Below are positions 1-6,746 of a stretch of DNA of 11,481 nt, piece after piece. The position numbers and the translations under genes were made by a program. How positions within the stretch are numbered: the stretch's first letter is position 1; the number at the start of each line of letters is the position of its first letter. Below the pieces are notes generated by a model. That model searched no databases and was not told where the DNA came from. It saw only the letters and a program-made list of their open reading frames with translations. Source of the DNA: Clostridia bacterium (GTDB taxonomy: Bacteria; Bacillota_A; Clostridia; Christensenellales; Aristaeellaceae); contig JAGBAU010000160.1 of NCBI GenBank assembly GCA_017938785.1, positions 1 to 11,481 on the forward strand. Reading direction: 5' to 3'.

Positions 1-635
1 ACGAAATCTTCGCCGACAAGTCCATCTCCCAGAAGGATGTTCCCTGCGGCCTGGAGTCCAAGCTCTTCGGCATCGGCGTAGAATCCTTCACTGTAGCCAG
101 CCATGAGTTCTCCATGGGCTATGCCATCAAGAACGGTCTGGCTTACACCCTGGACGCCGGCCACTTCCATCCCACCGAGGTCATTTCCGCCAAGATGAGC
201 GCCGTGCTGAACTTTGTTGACAGCACCATCCTGCACGTCTCCCGCCCTGTTCGCTGGGACAGCGACCACGTAGTTGCCCTGGATGACGAACTGCAGAAGA
301 TCATGGATGAAATCATCTTCAACGATTACCAGGATCGCACCTTCATCGGCCTGGACTACTTCGATGCTTCCATCAATCGCATCGCTTGCTGGGCCATCGG
401 CATGCGCAATGCCCGCAAGGCCCTGCTGAATGCTTGCCTGGCAGATTACAAGACCATGCAGGCCGCCGAAACCGAAGGCGATTACACCAAGCGCCTGGCC
501 ATGCTGGAAGAGCGCAAGAGCATGCCCGCCAGCGCAATCTGGGATTACTACTGCCTGACCCACAACATCCCCGTGGGCATGGATTGGTACGCCCAGGTCA
601 AGAAGTACGAAGAAGAAGTTCTCTCCAAGCGTTAA
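1..635 (+). CDS. rhaA: L-rhamnose isomerase, C-terminal part (5' end outside window)
   Basis: The reading frame is open from base 3 and gives about 210 residues, roughly half of the usual ~420. RhaA is a cytoplasmic, metal-dependent enzyme that interconverts L-rhamnose and L-rhamnulose, the first step of rhamnose use. The segment [10 protein letters not shown] and, downstream, RPVRWDSDH are family hallmarks. The spacing from the first His of HFHP to the two Asp of WDSD is 32 and 34 residues, matching the H262/D294/D296 metal ligands of the E. coli enzyme as I recall them. The first in-frame ATG, at 114, lies inside the conserved SHEFSMGYA segment and is not the start. The stop at 633-635 is followed after 12 bases by rhaB, so the two are almost certainly cotranscribed. 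Identification is very secure; only the N-terminal half is unseen. Confidence 0.97.
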   Translation, partial: EIFADKSISQKDVPCGLESKLFGIGVESFTVASHEFSMGYAIKNGLAYTLDAGHFHPTEVISAKMSAVLNFVDSTILHVSRPVRWDSDHVVALDDELQKIMDEIIFNDYQDRTFIGLDYFDASINRIACWAIGMRNARKALLNACLADYKTMQAAETEGDYTKRLAMLEERKSMPASAIWDYYCLTHNIPVGMDWYAQVKKYEEEVLSKR

Positions 636-647
636 TGGAGGCATAGC

Positions 648-2114
648 ATGAAAAAGTTGAATCTGATTGCATTCGATCTGGGCGCCAGCAACGGCCGCGC
701 AATTCTCGGCCAGTTTGACGGTGACAAGATCGTGATGACGGAGCTGCACCGCTTCGAAAACCATTACATCGAAATGAACGGCGTGTTCTACTGGGACCTG
801 CCCTACCTCTACAACCAGCTCAAGCAGGGCCTGCTGGCCTTCAAGAACGGCGGTTACGGCGATCTGGATTGCTGCGGCATCGACACCTGGGGCGTAGACT
901 ACGGCCTGCTGGATAAGAACGGCCACCTGCTGGGCAATCCCCGTTCCTACCGCATGGCAGTGGATGAGGATATGGAGCGCGTTTGGGATGTCGTTCCCAA
1001 GGACAAGCTCTTTGAGCGCACCGGCATCGCCCATCTGAACTTCAATACCATCTATCAGCTCCATCGCCGCAAGGCCGAGGGCGACGTGGTTTTGGAGAAT
1101 GCAGAAACCATGCTGCTGCTGCCCGACCTGCTGGGCTACTTCCTCACCGGCGAGAAGAAGAGCGAGTACACCGAAGTTACCACCGGCATGATCTACAACC
1201 CCACCACCAAGGATTGGGATTGGGATACCATCCGTGAACTGGGCCTGCCCGAGAAGATCTTTACCGAGATCGACCGTGCCGGAAGCCTGCGCGGCAAGCT
1301 GCGTCCCGAGCTGTGCGAGGAACTGGGCATCAACCAGGCCAATTTCGCAGCCGTCGGCACCCACGATACCGCATCTGCAGTAGCTGCCATTCCCGGCAGC
1401 GGCAGCTTCGCCTTCTGCTCCAGCGGCACCTGGTCCCTGTTCGGCGTGGAAGTGGACGAGCCCATCCTCACCCCCGAGGTGCGCGACGCCAACTTCTCTA
1501 ATGAAGGCACCATCCAGGGCGGCCATCGTCCCCTCAAAAATATCATGGGCATGTGGCTGATTCAGGAATGCCGTCGCGACTGGATCAAGAACGGCATGAA
1601 CCTGTCCTGGCCGGACATCGTGAAGGAAGCAGAGAAGGCCGAACCCTTCCGTTCCATCATCGATCCCGATTACGGCGAGTTCTTCGCCGGCGGCAACATG
1701 GAAAAGAAGATCCAGGAATACTGTCGCAAGACCAACCAGCCCATCCCCGAGACCGTGGGTCAGGTTGCACGCTGCATCTATGAGTCCCTGGCGCTGAAGT
1801 ATCGCTGGGCTCTGGAGCGCCTTGAGGAAATCAAGGGCCAGCGCATCGATACCCTGAACATCGTCGGCGGCGGCATCAACAACAAGATGCTGGACCAGAT
1901 GGCAGCCGACTCCCTGGACCGCCCGGTCATCACCGGTCCCGTGGAAGGCGCAGCCATCGGCAACCTGCTGGCGCAGGCCATGGCCCTGGGCGCAGTGAAG
2001 GATGTGGCCGATCTTCGCCGCGTAGTTCGCAACAGTGAAGAAGTCAACGAATTCACCCCCAACCATACCCCCGAATGGGAGGCAGCCTATCAGAAGCTGC
2101 TCAAGCTCCTGTAA
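648..2114 (+). CDS. rhaB: Rhamnulokinase
   Basis: This 488-residue FGGY-family sugar kinase phosphorylates L-rhamnulose to L-rhamnulose 1-phosphate with ATP. Its length fits the family (E. coli RhaB is about 489). The N-terminal phosphate-binding motif FDLGASNGRAILG is at residues 7-19, GIDTWGVDYGLL lies near residue 80, and the catalytic base is Asp240 in GTHDTASA. These are followed by the ATP-binding SSGTWSLFG and by NIVGGGINNKMLDQ with GPVEGAAIGNLL in the C-terminal lobe. A GGAGG at 637-641 lies 6 bases before the ATG. It follows rhaA by 12 bases in one operon and is followed by a strong hairpin terminator. No rhaD (rhamnulose-1-phosphate aldolase) follows it. All key motifs are intact and the call is very secure. 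Confidence 0.97.
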   Translation: MKKLNLIAFDLGASNGRAILGQFDGDKIVMTELHRFENHYIEMNGVFYWDLPYLYNQLKQGLLAFKNGGYGDLDCCGIDTWGVDYGLLDKNGHLLGNPRSYRMAVDEDMERVWDVVPKDKLFERTGIAHLNFNTIYQLHRRKAEGDVVLENAETMLLLPDLLGYFLTGEKKSEYTEVTTGMIYNPTTKDWDWDTIRELGLPEKIFTEIDRAGSLRGKLRPELCEELGINQANFAAVGTHDTASAVAAIPGSGSFAFCSSGTWSLFGVEVDEPILTPEVRDANFSNEGTIQGGHRPLKNIMGMWLIQECRRDWIKNGMNLSWPDIVKEAEKAEPFRSIIDPDYGEFFAGGNMEKKIQEYCRKTNQPIPETVGQVARCIYESLALKYRWALERLEEIKGQRIDTLNIVGGGINNKMLDQMAADSLDRPVITGPVEGAAIGNLLAQAMALGAVKDVADLRRVVRNSEEVNEFTPNHTPEWEAAYQKLLKLL

Positions 2115-2160
2115 GCGGCGAGGCGCCGTTGCCACCTGACTGGCGGCGTTTAAGTGAACA

Positions 2161-2193
2161 AAAATCGACCCCGTGGATTATGGGGTCGATTTT
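2161..2193. terminator. Hairpin terminator after the rhaAB operon
   Basis: A perfect 12-bp inverted repeat (AAAATCGACCCC, 9-base loop, GGGGTCGATTTT) begins 47 bases after the rhaB stop. A 3' T-rich stretch follows on the plus strand, and the A-flanked left arm would give U residues on the minus strand, so it may work in both directions. Confidence 0.85.
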
Positions 2194-2231
2194 CTATGCT
2201 TCTTTTCTATATTTATCATGGAATATAGCAC

Positions 2232-2264
2232 GAAATCCACCCCGGCAGGAATGGGGTGGATTTC
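2232..2264. terminator. Second hairpin terminator, shared by convergent operons
   Basis: A perfect 12-bp inverted repeat (GAAATCCACCCC, 9-base loop, GGGGTGGATTTC) lies just past the stop of the minus-strand DUF89 gene at 2275. Its arms match those of the hairpin at 2161-2193 in 10 of 12 positions and the loop lengths are equal. It probably stops minus-strand transcription and backs up the plus-strand stop. Confidence 0.75.
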
Positions 2265-2274
2265 TTGTGTTTCA

Positions 2275-3198
2275 TTATTTTTCCTTCCGCAGGCAAAGGA
2301 TGCTGCCCTTGGGGGATTTGGTCAGGCGGGCCATGGTATTGCACTTGGCGATCAGCAAAAACCACATGTTGCCGCGGTCGCAGCCGTGCAGGCCTTCATA
2401 GTTGCCCATGCCCTTGCAGATGACCACATCCGCGTTGTAGAAGCTTTCATTGAATTCCGGGCTGGTGCGGTAGAGCAGGGTACCCAGCACGCAATCGCCG
2501 TTGTCGATGATTTCGGCGATCTCATCCATGCCCACTTCGGCGGCGTCCTCGCGGGTGACGTCGTTCACTACAGCAGTGCCGCGCACGCCGTACTGCACGT
2601 GCAGATGGGGATAGAGTTTGCGTATGGTTTCGATGAGCAGCCGATCCATGGCGATTTCGCCGCAGTTATCGCCCAGCACCAGCAGGGTCTTCGCCTTGGA
2701 GAGTGCATCTGCCAGGCTGGCGGTTTCATCGATGTACATGCCGATGCGGTCCACCTCGTGCACCTTCGCCATGGCGATATCCAGGGAAACGTCCAGGCCC
2801 AGGGCGGCCAGGTCGATCAGGTTGCCTGCGATGGCGGCGCGCACGGCGGCGGCCAGGGGATTGTCGCTCTCGGCGATGTGCCTGCGCACCTCCGGCCAAA
2901 GGCGCATCATGCCCCGGTTAAAATGGGATTTTACTTCCCGGTAGGGATTTTCATCCCCGATGGCCCGGGTGGCGATGCGGTAAACCTCTTCGATGATTTC
3001 ACAGTTGTTGCGGTCAATGCCCTTTTTGGCGACGGTTTCAAAGGCCTCCTGCATGAGGGCGATTCGACGTGCTTCGGGCATGTTCGCCAGCTCCGTGGCG
3101 GAAATCAGCTGGTTCAGCGCGCAGTTCAGGCATTCCAGGCTCAGCAGATGATGTACATCGCCGTGGTCCAGCTGATCCCAGGTCAGGTTCTCATTCAT
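2275..3198 (-). CDS. DUF89/ARMT1-like metal-dependent phosphatase (damage-control family)
   Basis: The 307-residue protein belongs to the DUF89 (ARMT1-like) family of metal-dependent phosphatases, thought to remove damaged or excess phosphorylated metabolites. Visible hallmarks are an N-terminal CLNC (residues 23-26) typical of the stand-alone prokaryotic type, the metal-site motif GDNCGEIAMD (176-185; D177, N178, D185), RGTAVVNDVT (206-215), KGMGNYEG (262-269), and a late Lys in AKCNTMA (284-290). I start it at the ATG at 3198. That ATG overlaps the proC stop as ATGA, has GGAGAAGAAGG just before it, and leads straight into the conserved N-terminus. A longer frame upstream only reads through proC out of frame. 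It is last in the kinase-proC-DUF89 operon, so translational coupling to proC is likely. The substrate is not predictable; sugar phosphates are plausible from the family. Confidence 0.9.
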   Translation of the reverse strand: MNENLTWDQLDHGDVHHLLSLECLNCALNQLISATELANMPEARRIALMQEAFETVAKKGIDRNNCEIIEEVYRIATRAIGDENPYREVKSHFNRGMMRLWPEVRRHIAESDNPLAAAVRAAIAGNLIDLAALGLDVSLDIAMAKVHEVDRIGMYIDETASLADALSKAKTLLVLGDNCGEIAMDRLLIETIRKLYPHLHVQYGVRGTAVVNDVTREDAAEVGMDEIAEIIDNGDCVLGTLLYRTSPEFNESFYNADVVICKGMGNYEGLHGCDRGNMWFLLIAKCNTMARLTKSPKGSILCLRKEK

Positions 3199-3983
3199 GC
3201 CTTCTTCTCCATGACTGCCTGCACTGCGTCCAGCATGGCGGCACGCAGGCCTGCGCGTTCCAGTGCTTCCACGCCGCGGATGGTGGTGCCGCCGGGGGAG
3301 CATACGCCGTCCTTGATCACGCCGGGATGGCTGCCGGTTTTCAGCTGCATATCGCCGGTGCCGCTCAGGGTTTTGCTGGCCAGACGGTAGGCGGTGGCGC
3401 GGGGCAGTCCATATTTTACGCCTGCATCCGCCAGGGCTTCGATTACCAGTGCGCAGAAGGCCGGGCCGCAGCCAGAGACTGCACCGCCGATGCCCATCAG
3501 GTGGCTGGGCAGCTCCTCCACCAGGCCGAGGGTCGCAAACAACTTCAGCAGCAGCTCGTGTTCTTCGGCTTCGAGGGAGTTGGTCTTTTCAAAAAGCATG
3601 ACGCCCGAACCCACCATGGCCGGGGTATTGGGCATGATGAACTGAATGCGGGTACTATCGTCCAGCAGGGAACTCAGCCGTGCATAATCATAGCCCAGCG
3701 CTACGCTGATGAGGGCCTTGCCCTTGAGCGCATCCTTGATTTCCGCCAGTACGCCTTCGATCACATAGGGCTTTACGGCGATGAGGATAGTATCGGAATT
3801 CCCCACGACCTCCAGAGCACTCTTGCAGGCATGGATGCCCGTTTCCTGTGCATAGGCGCAGAGCTTATCCCAGGTGGGGGCGTAGCCGTATACATCGTTT
3901 CCGGCGATTGCGCCGCCGGTGATCAGGCCGGATGCGATTGCGCGGCCCATGTTGCCCAGGCCGATAAAACCAAGCTTTTTCAT
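3195..3983 (-). CDS. proC: Pyrroline-5-carboxylate reductase
   Basis: The 262-residue NAD(P)H-dependent enzyme carries out the last step of proline synthesis, reducing 1-pyrroline-5-carboxylate to L-proline. The N-terminal Rossmann motif GFIGLGNMG is at residues 5-13. FIMPNTPAMVGSG is the mid-protein substrate and cofactor segment. The C-terminal dimer domain carries GCGPAFCALVIEALADAG and the family signature around GVCSPGGTTIRGVEAL. Length is normal for ProC. GGAGGAAAT stands directly before the ATG. The start overlaps the kinase stop as ATGA, and the stop overlaps the DUF89 start as ATGA, so all three genes are likely translationally coupled. No other proline gene (proA, proB) is visible here. 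Very secure. Confidence 0.97.
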   Translation of the reverse strand: MKKLGFIGLGNMGRAIASGLITGGAIAGNDVYGYAPTWDKLCAYAQETGIHACKSALEVVGNSDTILIAVKPYVIEGVLAEIKDALKGKALISVALGYDYARLSSLLDDSTRIQFIMPNTPAMVGSGVMLFEKTNSLEAEEHELLLKLFATLGLVEELPSHLMGIGGAVSGCGPAFCALVIEALADAGVKYGLPRATAYRLASKTLSGTGDMQLKTGSHPGVIKDGVCSPGGTTIRGVEALERAGLRAAMLDAVQAVMEKKA

Positions 3984-4714
3984 ATTTCCTCCAGTATACC
4001 GTTTTTGTTATAAGCCAGGGTCAGGCCGCCCCGGCGGGAATGGTTCATGCATCTTAAGATGTTGGGCCAGTCGTTGGACCGAACGATTTGCCGGGCATGT
4101 TCCTCGGAAAAGCCGCCCATCATCTTGCGCTGAACGATGCGCTCCAGCTGGCTTTCATCGCCCGCCCGCAGGAAGACGGAATAATCGCAGCTGAGGGTGT
4201 TCCACGGTTCTTCCTCCAGCAGCAGCCAGTTGCCTTCCAGGATGATGATTTTCTCCCGGATTTCCACGGCATTTTCCACAGGGTTGTGGATGCGGCGGTC
4301 ATAGACGGGCCAAAACTGGTTTTCCTCGTTCAGGGTATCGAGCAGACCGCGCAGCTTTTGCACATCATAGGTTTCCGGTGCACCCTTGATTTTGGCCAGG
4401 GGAATGGTTTCGCCATTGCGGTCGATTGTATGGCTGTCCAGATAATCCTGATAATAGTGGAAGCCGTCGATGCCCACCACCTGCACGTGGGTCAGGCCGG
4501 GTGTGGTGCGGCTGAGGTGTTCCAGATAGCAGCACAGCGTGCTCTTGCCCGCAGCCGGAGGTGCGGCCAGGAAGGCGATGATGCGCCTGTTTTTCTCCTG
4601 CTGCAGCTTCGTCAGCCGTTCAAGAAGGGGTATGAATATTACCTGTGTGTCCTCCGGGGCAAATTCCGCCCGGATGGTCAGGCCGTTGACACAGAACTTG
4701 TATTGTTCTTTCAT
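3980..4714 (-). CDS. PRK/uridine-kinase-like P-loop kinase (YggC/FrcK-like)
   Basis: This 244-residue cytoplasmic P-loop kinase resembles the uridine kinase / phosphoribulokinase / pantothenate kinase superfamily, and within it the group sometimes annotated as putative fructose-transport kinase (YggC/FrcK). The P-loop is APPAAGKST at residues 51-59, with Ala in place of the first Gly. VVGIDGFHYY further on fits the substrate and Walker-B region, followed by YDRRIHNP and IILEGNWLLLEE. A lid-like segment follows with SQLERIVQRKMMGG and an RSNDWPN motif. I start it at the ATG at 4714 because GGAGGAAACAT precedes it; an upstream in-frame ATG at 4780 lacks such a site and adds a basic, non-conserved tail. 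It leads the operon and overlaps proC by 4 bases. The substrate is unknown: a sugar, nucleoside or pantothenate-like compound. Confidence 0.8.
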   Translation of the reverse strand: MKEQYKFCVNGLTIRAEFAPEDTQVIFIPLLERLTKLQQEKNRRIIAFLAAPPAAGKSTLCCYLEHLSRTTPGLTHVQVVGIDGFHYYQDYLDSHTIDRNGETIPLAKIKGAPETYDVQKLRGLLDTLNEENQFWPVYDRRIHNPVENAVEIREKIIILEGNWLLLEEEPWNTLSCDYSVFLRAGDESQLERIVQRKMMGGFSEEHARQIVRSNDWPNILRCMNHSRRGGLTLAYNKNGILEEI

Positions 4715-4789
4715 ATGTTTCCTCCCGGATGGGTGTGGTTTAAACTTCGCTTTGCCGGGGCGGAATTCCTGCCGAAGCATGAAAAATGA

Positions 4790-4819
4790 AATATGACAAG
4801 CAAAATCTTATGCTTTCAA
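4790..4819 (-). promoter_or_regulatory. Possible promoter of the kinase-proC-DUF89 operon
   Basis: On the minus strand TTGAAA (4814-4819) is followed after 18 bases by CATATT (4790-4795), leaving a leader of about 70 bases. The -10 is weak, and TTGGGT/CATAAG just upstream is an alternative, so this is tentative. Confidence 0.35.
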
Positions 4820-4840
4820 CCTGAATGTAACCCAAAATTG

Positions 4841-4869
4841 CTGAAAAAGCAGTTTGAAAGTGCTATGAT
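4841..4869 (+). promoter_or_regulatory. Promoter of the IMP dehydrogenase gene
   Basis: An extended -10, TGCTATGAT (4861-4869), lies 17 bases after a 4/6 -35 box CTGAAA (4841-4846), predicting a start near 4876. A second option overlaps it: TTGAAA (4854-4859), 18 bases, TATAGA (4878-4883). No purine riboswitch or long leader is present before the ATG. Confidence 0.6.
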
Positions 4870-4916
4870 ACGTTCAATATAGAAAATTATAAGTATTAGC
4901 AAAGGGGCGATTTACG

Positions 4917-6422
4917 ATGGCACATTATATCAGCGAACCTTCCCGCACTTTCAGCGAGTATCTGCTCATTCCCGGCTACACCTCTGAGAATTGCATTCCC
5001 GCCAACGTTTCTCTGAAGACTCCCCTGGTTAAGTTCAAGAAGGGCGAAGAGCCCGCTATTTCCCTGAATATTCCCATGGTATCTGCGATCATGCAGTCCG
5101 TTTCCAACGATACCCTGGCTATCGCCCTGGCCCGCGAAGGCGGCATGAGCTTCATCTTCGGCTCCCAGAGCATTGAAAGCGAAGCAGCCATGGTTGCCCG
5201 CGTAAAGAACTACAAGTCCGGCTTCGTTGTCAGCGATGCAAACCTGCGTCCCGACATGACCCTGGCAGACGTCCTGGCCCTGCGCGAAGAGCTGGGCCAT
5301 TCCACCATGCCCGTGACTGAGGACGGCACCGCCACCGGCAAGCTCCTGGGCGTTGTCACCAGCCGCGATTACCGCGTATCCCGCATGGATACTACCGAAC
5401 TGGTGTCTTCCTTCATGACTCCCCTGGAGAAGCTGATCACCGCTCCCGCCAGCACCACGCTGAAGGAAGCCAACGATATCATCTGGGACCACAAGCTCAA
5501 TTCCCTGCCCATCGTGGATGACGAAGGCCGCCTGATGTACTTCGTATTCCGCAAGGACTACGACCAGCACAAGGAAAACCCCCTCGAGCTGCTGGACAGC
5601 AAGAAGAGCTACATGGTCGGCGCAGGTATCAACACCAAGGACTATGAGCAGCGCGTTCCCGCTCTGGTTGAAGCCGGCGCAGACGTTCTGTGCATCGACT
5701 CCTCCGAAGGCTACACCTGCTGGCAGGCCAAGACCATCAAGTTCATCCGCGAAAAGTACGGCGACACCGTCAAGGTCGGCGCAGGCAACGTTGTTGACCG
5801 CGAAGGCTTCCTGTTCCTGGCAGAGCAGGGTGCTGACTTCGTTAAGGTCGGCATCGGCGGCGGTTCCATCTGCATCACCCGCGAAACCAAGGGCATTGGC
5901 CGCGGCCAGGCTTCCGCTCTGATCGAGGTTGCTGCAGCCCGCGATGAATACTTCAAGCGCACCGGCGTTTATGTACCGATCTGCTCCGACGGCGGCATCG
6001 TGCATGACTATCACATGACCCTGGCTCTGGCCATGGGCGCAGACTTCCTGATGCTGGGCCGCTACTTCGCCCGCTTCGACGAGTCCCCCACCCAGAAGCT
6101 GATGATCAATGGCTCCTACGTGAAGGAGTACTGGGGCGAAGGTTCCAACCGCGCCCGCAACTGGCAGCGCTACGACCTGGGCGGCAAGACCAAGCTCAAC
6201 TTCGAAGAAGGCGTTGACTCCTACGTTACCTACGCAGGTTCCCTGCACGACAACGTGGAAAAGAGCCTGTACAAGGTCAAGTCCACCATGTGCAACGTGG
6301 GCGTTATCAACATTCCCGACCTGCAGCGCGATGCAAAGCTGACCCTGGTATCCTCCGTTTCCATCGTGGAAGGCGGCTACCACGACGTTACCCTGCGCGC
6401 CACCAATACCCAGCACAACTAA
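4917..6422 (+). CDS. guaB: IMP dehydrogenase, Tritrichomonas foetus-like class
   Basis: This 501-residue enzyme oxidises IMP to XMP with NAD+, the committing step of GMP synthesis. It is a TIM barrel with a CBS-domain pair inserted at about residues 95-220. The catalytic loop reads [20 protein letters not shown], with Cys319 as nucleophile, unlike the usual bacterial GPGSICTTR...VG. Asp261 (CIDSSEG) is the NAD-site aspartate, and Arg418-Tyr419 (NWQRYDLGG) form the mobile-flap catalytic pair. Lys310 and Glu431 are also present. All these numbers coincide with those I recall for the T. foetus enzyme, so the two would align with no net gap up to there. AAAGGGG at 4901-4907 is the ribosome site. 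It is divergent from the kinase operon and ends in its own terminator. IMPDH activity is very likely; resistance to mycophenolic acid is inferred from class. Confidence 0.96.
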   Translation: MAHYISEPSRTFSEYLLIPGYTSENCIPANVSLKTPLVKFKKGEEPAISLNIPMVSAIMQSVSNDTLAIALAREGGMSFIFGSQSIESEAAMVARVKNYKSGFVVSDANLRPDMTLADVLALREELGHSTMPVTEDGTATGKLLGVVTSRDYRVSRMDTTELVSSFMTPLEKLITAPASTTLKEANDIIWDHKLNSLPIVDDEGRLMYFVFRKDYDQHKENPLELLDSKKSYMVGAGINTKDYEQRVPALVEAGADVLCIDSSEGYTCWQAKTIKFIREKYGDTVKVGAGNVVDREGFLFLAEQGADFVKVGIGGGSICITRETKGIGRGQASALIEVAAARDEYFKRTGVYVPICSDGGIVHDYHMTLALAMGADFLMLGRYFARFDESPTQKLMINGSYVKEYWGEGSNRARNWQRYDLGGKTKLNFEEGVDSYVTYAGSLHDNVEKSLYKVKSTMCNVGVINIPDLQRDAKLTLVSSVSIVEGGYHDVTLRATNTQHN

Positions 6423-6430
6423 GATGTTTA

Positions 6431-6468
6431 AAAACCAAATCCGTCACCCAAGCGGCGGATTTGGTTTT
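6431..6468 (+). terminator. Terminator of the IMP dehydrogenase gene
   Basis: A perfect 13-bp stem (AAAACCAAATCCG at 6431-6443 with CGGATTTGGTTTT at 6456-6468, 12-base loop) begins 8 bases after the stop and runs into a T-rich tail, TTTTCTTTTTG. Confidence 0.92.
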
Positions 6469-6542
6469 CTTTTTGTTTGGGAAATGGATAAAGAACCCGA
6501 AGCCCACGACCAGTACGAGGCGGCACAGGTGCGCTGTATCCG

Positions 6543-6571
6543 TTGACAGCGTCCCTGAAAAGGAATATAAT
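6543..6571 (+). promoter_or_regulatory. Perfect consensus sigma-A promoter ahead of the MFS gene
   Basis: TTGACA (6543-6548), exactly 17 bases, TATAAT (6566-6571): both hexamers match the consensus fully. The predicted start is near 6578, giving a leader of about 170 bases before the MFS start codon, long enough for a small ORF and a hairpin. It is the strongest-looking promoter in the window. Confidence 0.9.
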
Positions 6572-6603
6572 TGTTACCAAGAAAGCGAAAGGAGCGCATC
6601 CGC

Positions 6604-6687
6604 ATGAAGTGGAAAAACACCCAGCTTCACCTGATGAAGGGCGATATTTTCACCCCTCCGGGGATTCGTGCGCTCATTTTTAGCTGA
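6604..6687 (+). CDS. Putative 27-residue leader peptide
   Basis: A 27-codon ORF (MKWKNTQLHL start, ALIFS end) sits about 26 bases after the predicted transcription start. It has a good ribosome site, AAAGGAG (6588-6594), 9 bases before its ATG, and ends 59 bases before the MFS start. Nothing in the peptide matches a family I know, and it has no run of a single regulatory amino acid. It may be a translated leader that affects MFS expression, a small protein in its own right, or the remnant of a longer gene. Support comes only from the promoter and ribosome site, so confidence is low. Confidence 0.35.
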   Translation: MKWKNTQLHLMKGDIFTPPGIRALIFS

Positions 6688-6707
6688 AAACACAGTTTTG
6701 CCACGAT

Positions 6708-6740
6708 TCCCCATTCAGATTCAAAGGATTTGAAAGGGGA
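6708..6740 (+). promoter_or_regulatory. Hairpin over the MFS ribosome site
   Basis: TTCAAA (6720-6725) can pair with TTTGAA (6729-6734), and TCCCC (6708-6712) with GGGGA (6736-6740), leaving a 7-base bulge on the left side. The right arm contains the ribosome site GGGG and is followed by TTTTTT directly before the ATG at 6747. It could mask translation initiation or act as a weak attenuator. The 3-base loop and the bulge make it only moderately stable. Confidence 0.35.
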
Positions 6741-6746
6741 TTTTTT

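Noticed and set aside
2173..3390. A 405-codon plus-strand open frame across the DUF89 and proC region
   Set aside because: It is antisense to two well-identified genes, starts inside a terminator hairpin and shows no domain motifs.
4715..4780. A 22-residue N-terminal extension of the kinase
   Set aside because: The ATG at 4780 has no ribosome site and adds a basic non-conserved tail, while the ATG at 4714 has GGAGGAAACAT before it.
4870..4916. Possible purine riboswitch before the IMP dehydrogenase gene
   Set aside because: Only about 40 leader bases remain after the predicted start, too few for an aptamer, and no conserved purine-aptamer sequence is visible.
4896..6416. A 506-codon open frame antisense to the IMP dehydrogenase gene
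   Set aside because: It mirrors a GC-rich coding frame, has a low-complexity Gly/Ala/Val/His composition, no ribosome site and no family motif; the plus-strand gene is unambiguous.
6484..6546. A 20-codon ORF before the consensus promoter
   Set aside because: It has no ribosome site and its stop overlaps the -35 box of the promoter at 6543, so it is probably chance.
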